From positions 1-30,678 of the IMG/VR virus record IMGVR_UViG_3300021182_000386: a stretch of DNA of 30,678 nucleotides, one strand, 5' to 3'. Source of the DNA: a virus. Positions 22,271-29,803 of the stretch are shown in pieces. The notes beneath the pieces are model-generated. The model ran no database searches. It was given only the letters and a program-made list of their open reading frames with translations, and was not told the DNA's origin. Made by a program: the position numbers and the translations under genes. Numbering within the stretch: the first letter of the stretch is position 1; each line of letters opens with the position of its first letter.

Positions 22271-22738
22271 TTATTTTACCAAAAAAATTAACAATGAGGC
22301 GATTATCGTTGTTAAAAAAAATACATCCTGATAAAAAGGTTTTTCATAAGTAAGAGTTTTAGTTTCTGTTATTGACTGAAACTGTTTAATAATTCTTTCT
22401 TTTATATCCCATATAATTTCAAAAGTGTTTTTAGGTGGGAAATAATAACTAACTTTAATTTTGCTGGAATCCTTTTGAATTATTGTATCTGCTTTAGCTA
22501 CAATACAACCGGAATCCGGTCCAACTTTAACGGTATCAATTCTTGCTTTCCATTTACTCACGAAAATTGTTTTAGGAACTTTAATCGTATCAACATGAGT
22601 AACAGTATCTCTTTTAATTACTGTATCTGTTACATGAACTGTTTCTTTTGACGGGAAGAATATTGTTTTAACAGCCAATCCGATAATTATTAAAATCGCT
22701 AATCCTAAAGCAGTACTCATTATTTTATCAGAGTTCAT
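22271..22738 (-). CDS. Two-TM protein of the lysis cluster, spanin-like candidate, 155 aa
   Basis: The protein starts with a membrane segment (STALGLAILIIIGLAVKTIFF), followed by a periplasm-type domain with repeated D-T-V/I words (VHVTDTVIKRDTVTHVDTI, KWKARIDTVKV), and ends with a second membrane segment (DVFFLTTIIASLLIFLV). Its ATG overlaps the lysozyme stop codon by 4 bases, so the two are co-translated. In this position an outer-membrane disruption protein of the spanin type is expected, but the protein lacks a lipobox and a clear coiled coil. Function is inferred from place. Confidence 0.6.
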   Translation of the reverse strand: MNSDKIMSTALGLAILIIIGLAVKTIFFPSKETVHVTDTVIKRDTVTHVDTIKVPKTIFVSKWKARIDTVKVGPDSGCIVAKADTIIQKDSSKIKVSYYFPPKNTFEIIWDIKERIIKQFQSITETKTLTYEKPFYQDVFFLTTIIASLLIFLVK

Positions 22739-23280
22739 AATAATCCTTTAAATAATGCGCTTGATAAATTATCCTGATATAATGCGCTTTCTGCTTTTCG
22801 TCTTTGAAGTAACCCCGGAAGTATTATTAGTCTTCCATTAACTTTAGCTTTGGTATATTTCATTAGGATCGTTATTACCATTCGGGTATTGCCGGTATCA
22901 AGAGCTTCTTTTAATTCAGAATTAATTTTATATCCAACATTAAAAACAAAAGATGAAAGAGCATCATATTCATGCCATTTCATATTTCGATCAACTGTTC
23001 TTTTTATATAATTATCAAATCTTAACAAATCATTCTTAAGAACTAATTCACCTTGCTGCCGGGTTCCGGTCATCCCAGGGTGAACATCATATCCAGTATG
23101 ACCATAAAATATTGTCCATACATGAGCAGGACATAAATATGCTCTTGGTTGGAATCCTTCCGAATATTCGATTAAAGTTATTCCAACAGAAGTTGTTTTT
23201 GTCTGGCCATATATCTTTGGGAGATAGAATAATGAGCCGATAAATAAAAGAATCATAATGATGTTAAATATTTTTTTCAT
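22735..23280 (-). CDS. Endolysin, GH24 lysozyme
   Basis: A 181-residue T4/P22-type lysozyme that cleaves the MurNAc-GlcNAc bond in peptidoglycan at the end of infection. The catalytic triad is E41 in SEGF, C50 in AYLCP and T56 in VWT, spaced E-x8-C-x5-T, the E-C-T version of the usual E-D-T triad known in several phage endolysins; a YGHTG follows. The first 25 residues are a hydrophobic signal (IFNIIMILLFIGSLFYL) ending in IYGQ, so the enzyme probably reaches the periplasm by Sec as a signal-peptide or signal-anchor-release endolysin. It is flanked by membrane proteins. Confidence 0.93.
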   Translation of the reverse strand: MKKIFNIIMILLFIGSLFYLPKIYGQTKTTSVGITLIEYSEGFQPRAYLCPAHVWTIFYGHTGYDVHPGMTGTRQQGELVLKNDLLRFDNYIKRTVDRNMKWHEYDALSSFVFNVGYKINSELKEALDTGNTRMVITILMKYTKAKVNGRLIILPGLLQRRKAESALYQDNLSSALFKGLL

Positions 23281-23727
23281 TTATAATACATTCTCCAAAC
23301 TTGGCCAATAGAAAACGAGGAAAGTTGCAATTGCAATTAAGCCGGATATTAATAATGCGGTACTTAAGACTCTTAAATCAGTCTGGTTTACATAAGAGGT
23401 AAATTTTATTTTAGTATATAACCATTGAATTAATGTTCCTCCTATAGGAGTAAGAATACAAAGCAATAGATAGTAGAAAAGCATTTGCAATAAAGTAAAT
23501 TTTTCCTTTGGAGATTTAACTTCATTTAATTGTTTGTGCAATTGAGAATCTTTAACAGTATCAATGATATTATGAGTAATTATATCAGTGTTCTGAGAGA
23601 TTTTATCATCTATGTTATATATTTTTGCTTTAAGATTATTCTGTGCAGGCCAGAACCAAAGAATTAATACTGCGCCAAGAATTAATAATATTATAAATGC
23701 AGTTAAATGAATTTTTAAATATTGCAT
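23281..23727 (-). CDS. Membrane protein of the lysis cluster, holin candidate, 148 aa
   Basis: The protein has an N-terminal membrane segment (LTAFIILLILGAVLILWFW), a 50-residue polar middle that is helical, and two further hydrophobic segments (LLQMLFYYLLLCILTPIGGT and LSTALLISGLIAIATFLVFY). It directly precedes the lysozyme, with stop and start only one base apart. Three membrane passes and adjacency to an endolysin fit a class I holin, although the long soluble loop is larger than normal. Either this or the 156-residue protein may be the pore former. Confidence 0.65.
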   Translation of the reverse strand: MQYLKIHLTAFIILLILGAVLILWFWPAQNNLKAKIYNIDDKISQNTDIITHNIIDTVKDSQLHKQLNEVKSPKEKFTLLQMLFYYLLLCILTPIGGTLIQWLYTKIKFTSYVNQTDLRVLSTALLISGLIAIATFLVFYWPSLENVL

Positions 23728-23742
23728 TGCATTTCTCCCGGG

Positions 23743-24213
23743 TTAATATTTATTCCACATATCTTTATTAAAGGTTCTATCAGCTGGGGTTTTATTTACT
23801 CTTATTTCTCCAGCATATCCAACTGTTTCAGATGAGATTGGTTCAAGATCAAGAACTAAATCGCCCTGCCTGATAGCCTTTAACTGATTTGTGCCGTCAT
23901 TATAAATTTTTTGTTCACTATCAGAAATTGAATCCCGCAGTCTTCGTTTCTTTGCATTATAAACAACTCTATCATCACTTAGCGATTGGATAGTATTCGA
24001 TGTTTTAGTAAGAGGCAGTTTATAACTGCCGCGTAATGAATTATCAATTTCTTCAGCTACTTCAACAACTAACTGATTAAAACGAATAACAATCAGATCA
24101 TTCGGATCTGTAAGATCTATTTCTTCATCCTGCCTATTCTCATCGTTTAACAACTGTTTGAGAATAGTAAGATCAATTACACTATTAACACTTTCAAAAG
24201 TTGAATAACCCAT
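23743..24213 (-). CDS. Mu gp36-like protein (DUF1320 type)
   Basis: A 156-residue protein with the layout of the Mu gp36 family: an N-terminal part with a short helix and an acidic stretch (NRQDEEIDLTDPND), a helix ending in EEIDNSLRGSYKLPL that matches the family's I-[DE]-x-Y-L-x-x-R-Y-x-L-P-L, a C-terminal helix with YNAKKRRLRD and a G-x-L-x-L end. These proteins act at the head-tail connector. The ATG overlaps the upstream stop by one base (TAATG). This family is most common in transposable phages, a clue to the phage group. Confidence 0.75.
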   Translation of the reverse strand: MGYSTFESVNSVIDLTILKQLLNDENRQDEEIDLTDPNDLIVIRFNQLVVEVAEEIDNSLRGSYKLPLTKTSNTIQSLSDDRVVYNAKKRRLRDSISDSEQKIYNDGTNQLKAIRQGDLVLDLEPISSETVGYAGEIRVNKTPADRTFNKDMWNKY

Positions 24214-24374
24214 TATGCTATTTTCTTTTTATAAATTTTAAATATTACTTTAAATGCAAATACAAACCGATGAAAAATATTTTCTTTACAAACAGTACTG
24301 AGTGTTTCGTTCAAAGTTATTTTATACTGTTGCTTTGCAAATCTCCGGAGTTTCTTAACATATTTATTGTTCAT
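24213..24374 (-). CDS. Small basic protein, 53 aa
   Basis: A very basic product (MNNKYVKKLRRFAKQQYK then a hydrophobic FHRFVFAFKVIFKIYKKKIA). The ATG at 24374 is chosen because AGAGAGG stands just before it; a longer TTG start at 24416 would fall inside the hairpin after the capsid gene and is less likely. It links the capsid gene to the gp36-like gene and shares a base with that gene's start. No function recognised. Confidence 0.55.
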   Translation of the reverse strand: MNNKYVKKLRRFAKQQYKITLNETLSTVCKENIFHRFVFAFKVIFKIYKKKIA

Positions 24375-24397
24375 AATCCTCTCTAAAACATTTTTAT

Positions 24398-24427
24398 AAA
24401 TCCTCTCCTTTTTCAAGGAGAGGATTT
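24398..24427 (-). terminator. Strong hairpin after the major capsid gene
   Basis: Perfect 13-base inverted repeat (AAATCCTCTCCTT and AAGGAGAGGATTT) with a 4-base loop that in the transcript is GAAA, a stable GNRA tetraloop. It begins 23 bases after the capsid stop codon. The following sequence is ATAAAAATGTTTT, not a pure U run, so partial termination or mRNA protection is more likely than a full stop. It shares a CCTCTCC/GGAGAGG core with the hairpin after the tail tube. Confidence 0.75.
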
Positions 24428-24450
24428 TGTATTACATTATTAATGTATTC

Positions 24451-25503
24451 TTATGCAATAACCTTCGCGTAAATATTCGCGGCAGGTTGGTTAAAAGTCG
24501 GCAATGGATGTGATTCAACAAGCAACCACAAACCGCTCGGATCTTTTTCAATCCAATCTTTGCTAAAATATTGACCAACAACTGTTCCGGCTTCAAGATC
24601 ATCAACACCTGCATATTGTAATCTATAATCAGCAGATAGTGATACTAATGCTACATAACCGTCAGGAATTAATTGTTGTTGATTACCACTTGAGTCAACA
24701 TAAATTCCTGCATAGGTATAATAATCGACATTATTAATTGTTGCTTTTCTTTCTGCGCCCGCTGATATTTGTTTAGGATCAGTTTGAATTTGACCGATAT
24801 TTATTTTGAATGCATTTAGATATTGAATAACTTTTGCCGAAGCAAAGAATAATGCCCATGTAGCCGGTGACATTATAGCTACTGTTGGAACTCTTCCGGA
24901 ACCTTGCTGAGCAATTACTTTCCAGTTATCCATATCTTGAATTGGATTACAAGTAGTAGGCGCCGACCATAATGCAGTATTTGCTAATACAGGTTTGTTT
25001 GCCGCCGGCATTGAAAAATCAATTGAGAAAGCCATATCATCCTGAGTAATTGAATAAGATCCTGCTAATCCTTTGGCGCAGAGAAATTCAATTGTTCTAT
25101 CGATAATATCTTTCATATCTTTTTGTTCACGTGCTATGCGTTGTATTCTTGCTTGCTGGATTGGATCGTTGCCGGCTGGTCCGCCAGGGACAAATATTGG
25201 AGCGTTTGCGCCGCGTGTATAATAAAGGTCATCAGGTTTTAATAATTTTTTTATTCTAAGTTCAGGCGGTTCAACAAGATTAGTTTTTACGCCAAGATTT
25301 CCGAGAACCTTTGCCGGATTACCTCGTCTTACAAATGGCGCGATCTTTTGTCCGCCGATAATTACGTCAACTAAAACTGCTTTAGTTGCATGCGTTTCTA
25401 CTCTTCCAAACAACAAGTCCTTAATAAAACTTGGGACCGGCAGCATTTGGTTTACAGCTTCGGTTAATGCCGCAAACCCGAAGGGATTAATTGTAATGCT
25501 CAT
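24451..25503 (-). CDS. Major capsid protein, lambda gpE type
   Basis: A 350-residue HK97-fold capsid subunit of the E family. Typical text includes an early LLFGRVETHATKAVLVDVII strand, VRRGNPAKVL, and the C-terminal end region with YAGIYVDSSGNQQQLIPDGYV, then FSKDWIEKDPSGLWLLVESHPLP, which matches the family's P-D-x-x-V-[LAV] and W-x-x-x-x-x-P motifs. It follows the decoration gene and protease, the order used by phages with I-type protease modules. A hairpin stands upstream and another downstream. The call is well supported by both motifs and order. Confidence 0.9.
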   Translation of the reverse strand: MSITINPFGFAALTEAVNQMLPVPSFIKDLLFGRVETHATKAVLVDVIIGGQKIAPFVRRGNPAKVLGNLGVKTNLVEPPELRIKKLLKPDDLYYTRGANAPIFVPGGPAGNDPIQQARIQRIAREQKDMKDIIDRTIEFLCAKGLAGSYSITQDDMAFSIDFSMPAANKPVLANTALWSAPTTCNPIQDMDNWKVIAQQGSGRVPTVAIMSPATWALFFASAKVIQYLNAFKINIGQIQTDPKQISAGAERKATINNVDYYTYAGIYVDSSGNQQQLIPDGYVALVSLSADYRLQYAGVDDLEAGTVVGQYFSKDWIEKDPSGLWLLVESHPLPTFNQPAANIYAKVIA

Positions 25504-25560
25504 TTTATTCTCACTTTTTTAGTTTCAGAAATTTTTATTCTTAACTACCTATAAAAAGAA

Positions 25561-25596
25561 TTTCAGAGAACAGGATTTTATTCCTGCCCTCTGAAA
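25561..25596 (-). terminator. Terminator-like hairpin between decoration and capsid genes
   Basis: Arms TTTCAGAGAACAGG (25561-25574) and CCTGCCCTCTGAAA (25583-25596) pair over 14 positions, twelve Watson-Crick and two G-U in the leftward transcript, with an 8-base loop. It is followed in that transcript by TTCTTTTTAT, close to an intrinsic terminator. Since the capsid gene lies right after it, it must be leaky, an attenuator, or be followed by a new promoter in 25504-25560. Confidence 0.7.
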
Positions 25597-25604
25597 TATG
25601 ATAA

Positions 25605-26291
25605 TTATATTACGCTGCCGATTAAAATCGGCGAATATTCAAAATCATCCTGAGCTGCTGCATCAAAACCGGTCAATGCGGCTGAATTAAACCATCCTGC
25701 GATAAACGCACTTGCAGGTGCCTCATTTGTTGCGTCAACATCTACTGCAAGGATGCAATTTGCTTTGTCTGATCCATCAACATTTGCATCATTATAAGGT
25801 TTGTATTTAAGAGAACCCGCAGCGATCGTAATATCAAATCCATCACCAACGATAAATGGTGTCGATCCTTCAACAAGTGCAAATTTTACTTCATTTGAAA
25901 TCGTGATACCTGGAGTAGTTGGTATATCAAAAGATCCAATAAGATTGCCTTTCGGATCTATCAATTGTCCAATACCCTTTTGAGCAGGGACAGTCGGACT
26001 TGTTGCCACGCCAGCTATTGCAGCGCGAACAACTCTCATCTGATAAACGCCTGCTTTCGCATTGGTAAGAATCGGAGTAGTTGCATCAAGTACTAATGTA
26101 CCGTTCCCTGTATTACCGCCTGTATGAGCAGCTGAACTTGCCGCGCCAAGTTTAACTTTACCAAGTACAGTACCTTTTGTTAAAACTCCGGATCCGGCTA
26201 CAATAGTCACCGGCTTTACCGCAACGTCAAAATCACCGGCAAATAACTGCACCAGCGATTGATCCTGCTCATTGATTAAATTTACTGTCAT
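25605..26291 (-). CDS. Head decoration protein, lambda gpD-like
   Basis: A 228-residue protein beginning with a short tail followed by LFAGDFDVAVKPVTIVAGSGVLTKGTVLGKV, which matches the decoration-protein signature A-G-[DE]-F-x-x-x-x-x-x-V-T-I-x-[ST]-G-x-x-x-x-x-G-T-V-L-G. It continues as a beta-rich domain with a Gly/Ala/Ser-rich interior. Trimers of such proteins clip on the expanded capsid surface. It is longer than lambda D (110), as in many non-lambda phages. It lies between the protease/scaffold and the capsid gene, the canonical position. Confidence 0.82.
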   Translation of the reverse strand: MTVNLINEQDQSLVQLFAGDFDVAVKPVTIVAGSGVLTKGTVLGKVKLGAASSAAHTGGNTGNGTLVLDATTPILTNAKAGVYQMRVVRAAIAGVATSPTVPAQKGIGQLIDPKGNLIGSFDIPTTPGITISNEVKFALVEGSTPFIVGDGFDITIAAGSLKYKPYNDANVDGSDKANCILAVDVDATNEAPASAFIAGWFNSAALTGFDAAAQDDFEYSPILIGSVI

Positions 26292-26355
26292 TTTAACACC
26301 TTTTTAATTGGTTATTAATTCTTGTTTAATTTTTATAAAATGATAAAGTCACTCG

Positions 26356-26835
26356 TTATTTTTTATTTACACAATCTGCAATTGCGTTTGCTGTTTTTTT
26401 GTAATCTGGTAAATTCTTATCTCCGGTTTTTTCTTTGGTTGCTACTTCGTGCAGTTCAATTTTAACCGGAAGCTGTTTTAAGGTTTCTTTCAATTGTTCA
26501 AATGCATTGAATTGTATTTTTGTGCCTGCAGCATCACCTGAAGAAAATTTAAGAACTCCTTTTTCTTTTGCCGCAAGAAGCATTTGAATAGTTTTTTCTT
26601 TTTCTGCTGGAAGAATTCTTAATTGCATCTCCGGACTTTCGCAAAATGCGAGGACTTCAACACGGTTTTTTTCTATTTCAGCTGCAGAGATTTTTGTAGT
26701 AGCCGACTGCAGTTCTGTTTTGGTTGAAGTTAAATTTGTTTCGAGAGAGATTATTTCTTCTTTCGCGGCATCAAGAATATTTTTTATTTCTTGTGGGATT
26801 TTACTTAAATCGAGTTTACTAAAATCTAATTTCAT
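26356..26835 (-). CDS. Nested capsid scaffold protein (Mu Z-like), 159 aa
   Basis: Inside the protease gene and in the same frame, ATG 26835 is preceded by GGAGATAAA (GGAG at 26844-26841, 5 bases before the ATG), a better initiation signal than most gene starts here. It would give the 159-residue C-terminal scaffold alone (MKLDFSKLDLSKIPQEIKN onward), with the coiled coil, as phage Mu (I/Z) and lambda (C/Nu3) do. Initiation there is inferred from the ribosome-binding site and precedent. Confidence 0.7.
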   Translation of the reverse strand: MKLDFSKLDLSKIPQEIKNILDAAKEEIISLETNLTSTKTELQSATTKISAAEIEKNRVEVLAFCESPEMQLRILPAEKEKTIQMLLAAKEKGVLKFSSGDAAGTKIQFNAFEQLKETLKQLPVKIELHEVATKEKTGDKNLPDYKKTANAIADCVNKK

Positions 26836-27534
26836 TTTATCTCCATTTGTATTTGTTGAATATTGAATTTGATTATCTTTTTGAATTGACTGTGGATCCG
26901 GTTTACTAAATATTGTCGGAGGGTTTCCTGTTTCTTCCAGATCATATTCAGGAATAACCTGATCGGCTTCTTCTTTGCTGAATTTTTCTATTAAAAGGTT
27001 TTTAAGATTTCTTAAGATGCCTTTGATATTCTTGAACGGCCACTGCGAAACTTCATGTTGAGAAAATTCGTAATTGTTATTTTCGATTTCAGCAAAGTGA
27101 GATTCTTCACCCGGGAGGCAAAGCAATAATTTTGCAGAAGTATCTTCAGAAGAAAAAGCATAAGACCCAAGTCCGTCAACTGCAGGAGAAATTTCTTTCG
27201 GAAGGAATCCAATCGAACTAAGCGCATAAGTATTTTCATCTATCGATACGCTTCTACCCGGGAGCTCTCCGGAGTTTACTGCTTCTTTAAATTTTTCTAC
27301 AACGGTTTTAGGTAATGCAAATAAATAATTACCAACTCGTTTTAATTCAGCGATTGTTCCAAATCCAAGTTTATCATAAGATGGATGTTCAACTACAAAC
27401 TGCGGTTCCTTTGTGAGATCAGTATTCGCAACAATTTTATCAAGATCACTTTCGCTGAATGTAACTTTCTTCCCGTTCTTAGCTGTGAATGTACCGGTTT
27501 TAAGAATCGGCATATAATTAAAAGTTTTACTCAT
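26356..27534 (-). CDS. Prohead protease with fused scaffold (Mu I-like)
   Basis: A 392-residue protein made from an N-terminal I-type protease domain (TFNYMPILKTGTFTAKNGK, then VVEHPSYDKLGFGTIAEL and SGELPGRSVSI, which offer the candidate catalytic His and Ser) and a C-terminal scaffold with a coiled-coil (EEIISLETNLTSTKTEL, AAEIEKNRVEV). It trims the scaffold and matures the prohead. ATG 27534 is preferred over ATG 27555 because GGAG lies 6 bases before it and the extra seven residues are not conserved-looking. It is the first gene of the leftward block. Confidence 0.82.
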   Translation of the reverse strand: MSKTFNYMPILKTGTFTAKNGKKVTFSESDLDKIVANTDLTKEPQFVVEHPSYDKLGFGTIAELKRVGNYLFALPKTVVEKFKEAVNSGELPGRSVSIDENTYALSSIGFLPKEISPAVDGLGSYAFSSEDTSAKLLLCLPGEESHFAEIENNNYEFSQHEVSQWPFKNIKGILRNLKNLLIEKFSKEEADQVIPEYDLEETGNPPTIFSKPDPQSIQKDNQIQYSTNTNGDKMKLDFSKLDLSKIPQEIKNILDAAKEEIISLETNLTSTKTELQSATTKISAAEIEKNRVEVLAFCESPEMQLRILPAEKEKTIQMLLAAKEKGVLKFSSGDAAGTKIQFNAFEQLKETLKQLPVKIELHEVATKEKTGDKNLPDYKKTANAIADCVNKK

Positions 27535-27690
27535 TATACTCTCCGGTTGGATCACGTTTTTCTTATTCGAGTTGAACGAAACTTACTGAGTGGTTTATGA
27601 AAAGTATTTTGAAAGGTTCAAAATACTGTAGCGAACAATATCATTAGTTTGGCAACATGGATTATCAGACTACAATAGAGGGTTAAAAAA
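27535..27690. promoter_or_regulatory. Divergent promoter/operator region
   Basis: Gene-free stretch between two divergent phage blocks. It holds a perfect 11-base inverted repeat AGTATTTTGAA / TTCAAAATACT (27603-27613 and 27617-27627) with a 3-base spacer, and no U run follows in either direction, so it reads as an operator rather than a terminator. On the + strand TTGGCA, then 16 bases, then TACAAT (27650-27677) could be a promoter for the rightward genes. Promoter assignments are weak because host consensus is unknown. Confidence 0.5.
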
Positions 27691-28134
27691 ATGTTGCTTA
27701 CATTTTTTATGAATCAGGCAAGTGCATTAAATGTAATTACGTTCATGGCATTTTGTTTATTGCAAGTGGGGTCACAATCAATATTAGGACAAAACACTCC
27801 CGGACAATACTTATGGGAAACATTGATTGCAACCGGAGGAACTAGTTCAGTATTATTTATAATCTGGCATCTTACCTTTAAACGCACACAGAAACAATTC
27901 GAATTTTCGCTTACACAAAATCAAGAACAATTTGAAACTGCATTGAAGCAGGTTAATCAACAGCATAAAGAAAGTCTTGAACAATATAAAGAGTCTTTGG
28001 AACTAAATCAGAAAACAACCGATCGGATGCTTGAAATAATGAAAATGGAAATGGAGCATAAACAATTACTGGCCGGAATACTTTCTGAAATAAAAACTTC
28101 AATGAAATATCATATGGAAATTCATAAAGGTTAA
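27691..28134 (+). CDS. Membrane-anchored coiled-coil protein, 147 aa
   Basis: Not recognised. It has two hydrophobic segments near the N-terminus (VITFMAFCLLQVGSQSIL and ETLIATGGTSSVLFIIWHL) and then a long, highly polar helix rich in Gln and Glu (KQFEFSLTQNQEQFETALKQ onward) that should form a coiled coil. It starts the rightward block, just after the operator-like repeat, and ends 4 bases before the next gene. Membrane plus coiled coil resembles small phage spanin/holin or sensor-type proteins, but no family is evident. Confidence 0.65.
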   Translation: MLLTFFMNQASALNVITFMAFCLLQVGSQSILGQNTPGQYLWETLIATGGTSSVLFIIWHLTFKRTQKQFEFSLTQNQEQFETALKQVNQQHKESLEQYKESLELNQKTTDRMLEIMKMEMEHKQLLAGILSEIKTSMKYHMEIHKG

Positions 28135-28138
28135 TAAA

Positions 28139-28408
28139 ATGGAAAACACTATTAGAGAAAGAGCTTTAGGGCGTTATGCAATGTTGAAAAAAAATATTTA
28201 TGAAATTGGAGTTAAGGCGCAATCTTTTGTTGAAGAAATTCAAAATGAGGTTAATGCTTTCGCAGTTAGTGAAACTGATTTTGCATCGATGGATTTTAAG
28301 AAAGTAAGAACCTTGTCTGAAGAATTAATAAAACTGCAGAAAGATTATTCTTCTAAAGTAAAAGAAATGATGAGCCTTCAAGAAAATTATAATATAGATA
28401 CAGATTAA
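28139..28408 (+). CDS. Small helical protein, 89 aa
   Basis: Not recognised. A charged, helical protein with predicted coiled coil (RTLSEELIKLQKDYSSKVKE). It is placed between the membrane coiled-coil gene and the small terminase, with gaps of four and three bases, so it is part of one transcription unit. In Mu-type phages small helical proteins of unknown role stand before the small terminase gene. No catalytic or binding motif is seen. Confidence 0.65.
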   Translation: MENTIRERALGRYAMLKKNIYEIGVKAQSFVEEIQNEVNAFAVSETDFASMDFKKVRTLSEELIKLQKDYSSKVKEMMSLQENYNIDTD

Positions 28409-28411
28409 ATT

Positions 28412-28816
28412 ATGGCAGATCCGGCAGTAAAAGAAAAAGCAAAAGAATTATTTGTTATTAATGGTTTCAGTATGGATACCATTTTAACTATGCTAAACGG
28501 CGAAGTTTCCCGAAAGACTCTTTATAATTGGCGCAAAGAAGATAATTGGGAAGAACAGCGAAAAGACCGCGCCGTAAGAACAAAGAATAGAATAGAACGT
28601 CTTGAAGCTTTACTTGATCAGGCGATCAATCAAGCAGAAGTAAATATAACTCCGGGAGGTCTCTTTGCAATCGGGAAATTAATAACCGCATTAAAAAGCG
28701 CGAACTTTATTGATTTTTCAGATGAGAAAGAAAAGAATATAGATGACGGTCCAAAAGAAATTACACCGGAGACCATTTTGAAAATCAGACGTGATGTTCT
28801 AGGATTAGAAAAATAA
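28412..28816 (+). CDS. Small terminase subunit, HTH type
   Basis: A 134-residue DNA-binding protein. The first 45 residues hold a helix-turn-helix (AKELFVINGFSMDTILTMLN then VSRKTLYNWRKEDNWEEQR), the usual start of phage small terminases that recognise packaging DNA. A charged helix follows (RIERLEALLDQAINQAEVN) for oligomerisation, then a stretch that resembles gp27/DUF1804-type proteins. It stands two genes before the large terminase with only the methyltransferase between, which supports the call over a generic regulator. Confidence 0.82.
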   Translation: MADPAVKEKAKELFVINGFSMDTILTMLNGEVSRKTLYNWRKEDNWEEQRKDRAVRTKNRIERLEALLDQAINQAEVNITPGGLFAIGKLITALKSANFIDFSDEKEKNIDDGPKEITPETILKIRRDVLGLEK

Positions 28817-29053
28817 AAAGATATGAGATACCAGTTTTCTTTTATAACGCACATAAATCGCTTATACGGAATAGCCCTATAGATGGTCATATTTGGGAAG
28901 TGAACAAAAATTAAACGCTAATTAAACATTATTAAACGTATTTGAGTAACTGACTGAAAATTATGCTGGTTGAAAATAATGGATTTAAGAAATACAATGC
29001 TAAGACTCCGGGATCTAACCAAATTATCAATCAAATATCTCGGAGTATTTATC
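28817..29053. promoter_or_regulatory. Intergenic region with phased ATTAAAC repeats
   Basis: 237 bases without a convincing gene. TTAAAC recurs at 28911, 28922 and 28932, spaced 11 and 10 bases, that is one helical turn, the arrangement of protein-binding iterons on one face of DNA. Around it the sequence is AT-rich. A 53-codon open frame starts at 28963 but overlaps the methyltransferase in another frame and has no ribosome-binding site. Confidence 0.45.
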
Positions 29054-29803
29054 ATGGACAGTTTAATTCCCTGGGTTGGCGGCAAAAGACTTTTAAGAGA
29101 AAGAATTTCTCATTTTATACCGAATGACATCACTGCATATATTGAAGCTTTCGGAGGTGCCGGATGGGTATTATTTTATAAAGACCGTTGGGCCGAAGTA
29201 GAAGTTTATAATGATAAGGATTCCCGCCTCATTAATCTTTTCAAGATTGCTAAATATCATCCCGAAGCATTAGAAAAAGAAATGGCACTTCTTCCTCATT
29301 CGAGAGAATTTTTTAAAGACTTTCTGAAACAGGAAGGATTAACCGATATACAACGTGCAGCCAGATTTTTCTTTTTAGTGAAAAGATCCTTTGGAGCTAA
29401 AGCTTCAAATTTTGGAACAGGCGCAAAATCTAATGCTGCCAAATCAAACGAAAATATGATTGCATCAATTGATGAGATTTCACATAGACTGGATCGTGTA
29501 GTAATTGAAAATCTTGATTATAAAACAATTTTCAAAACATATGATAACAAGGAAAGTTTTTTCTTCTTAGATCCGCCCTATCGTCACGGTGCTCAATATG
29601 AAGTTGGTAAAATGAATTATGAAGAGTTTCTCGAAGAGATAAATAAACTCAAAGGGAAATTCCTTCTTACAATAGATGACTGTAAAGAAAATCTAAAAAT
29701 GTTAAAAGGGTTCAAGATTAAAAAGTTTTCACGTGAGAATGGCATAAATAGAAAAAATATTGTTAATCAACAATTCAAAGAATTATTTGTGATGAATTAT
29801 TGA
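29054..29803 (+). CDS. D12-class N6-adenine DNA methyltransferase (Dam-like)
   Basis: A 249-residue enzyme that transfers a methyl group from SAM to adenine in DNA. It has the N-terminal W-x-G-G-K start (PWVGGKRLL), SAM-binding FGGAG (residues 33-37), the target-side VYNDKDSRLINLFK and the catalytic DPPY (173-176). ATG 29054 is preferred over 28970 because GGAG stands 8 bases before it and the family begins this way. It lies between the two terminase subunits and its stop overlaps the large-terminase ATG. In phages such enzymes often protect DNA from host restriction or mark packaging, though its target site cannot be read. Confidence 0.9.
   Translation: MDSLIPWVGGKRLLRERISHFIPNDITAYIEAFGGAGWVLFYKDRWAEVEVYNDKDSRLINLFKIAKYHPEALEKEMALLPHSREFFKDFLKQEGLTDIQRAARFFFLVKRSFGAKASNFGTGAKSNAAKSNENMIASIDEISHRLDRVVIENLDYKTIFKTYDNKESFFFLDPPYRHGAQYEVGKMNYEEFLEEINKLKGKFLLTIDDCKENLKMLKGFKIKKFSRENGINRKNIVNQQFKELFVMNY

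Noticed and set aside
28412-28816. Reading the helix-turn-helix protein as the phage repressor
   Set aside because: Size, charged C-terminal helix and location before the large terminase favour a small terminase, although the fold alone does not decide.
28963-29125. Open frame of 53 codons starting ATG 28963 ahead of the methyltransferase
   Set aside because: Its second half lies out of frame inside the methyltransferase gene, and there is no ribosome-binding site. A small leader peptide is possible but unsupported.
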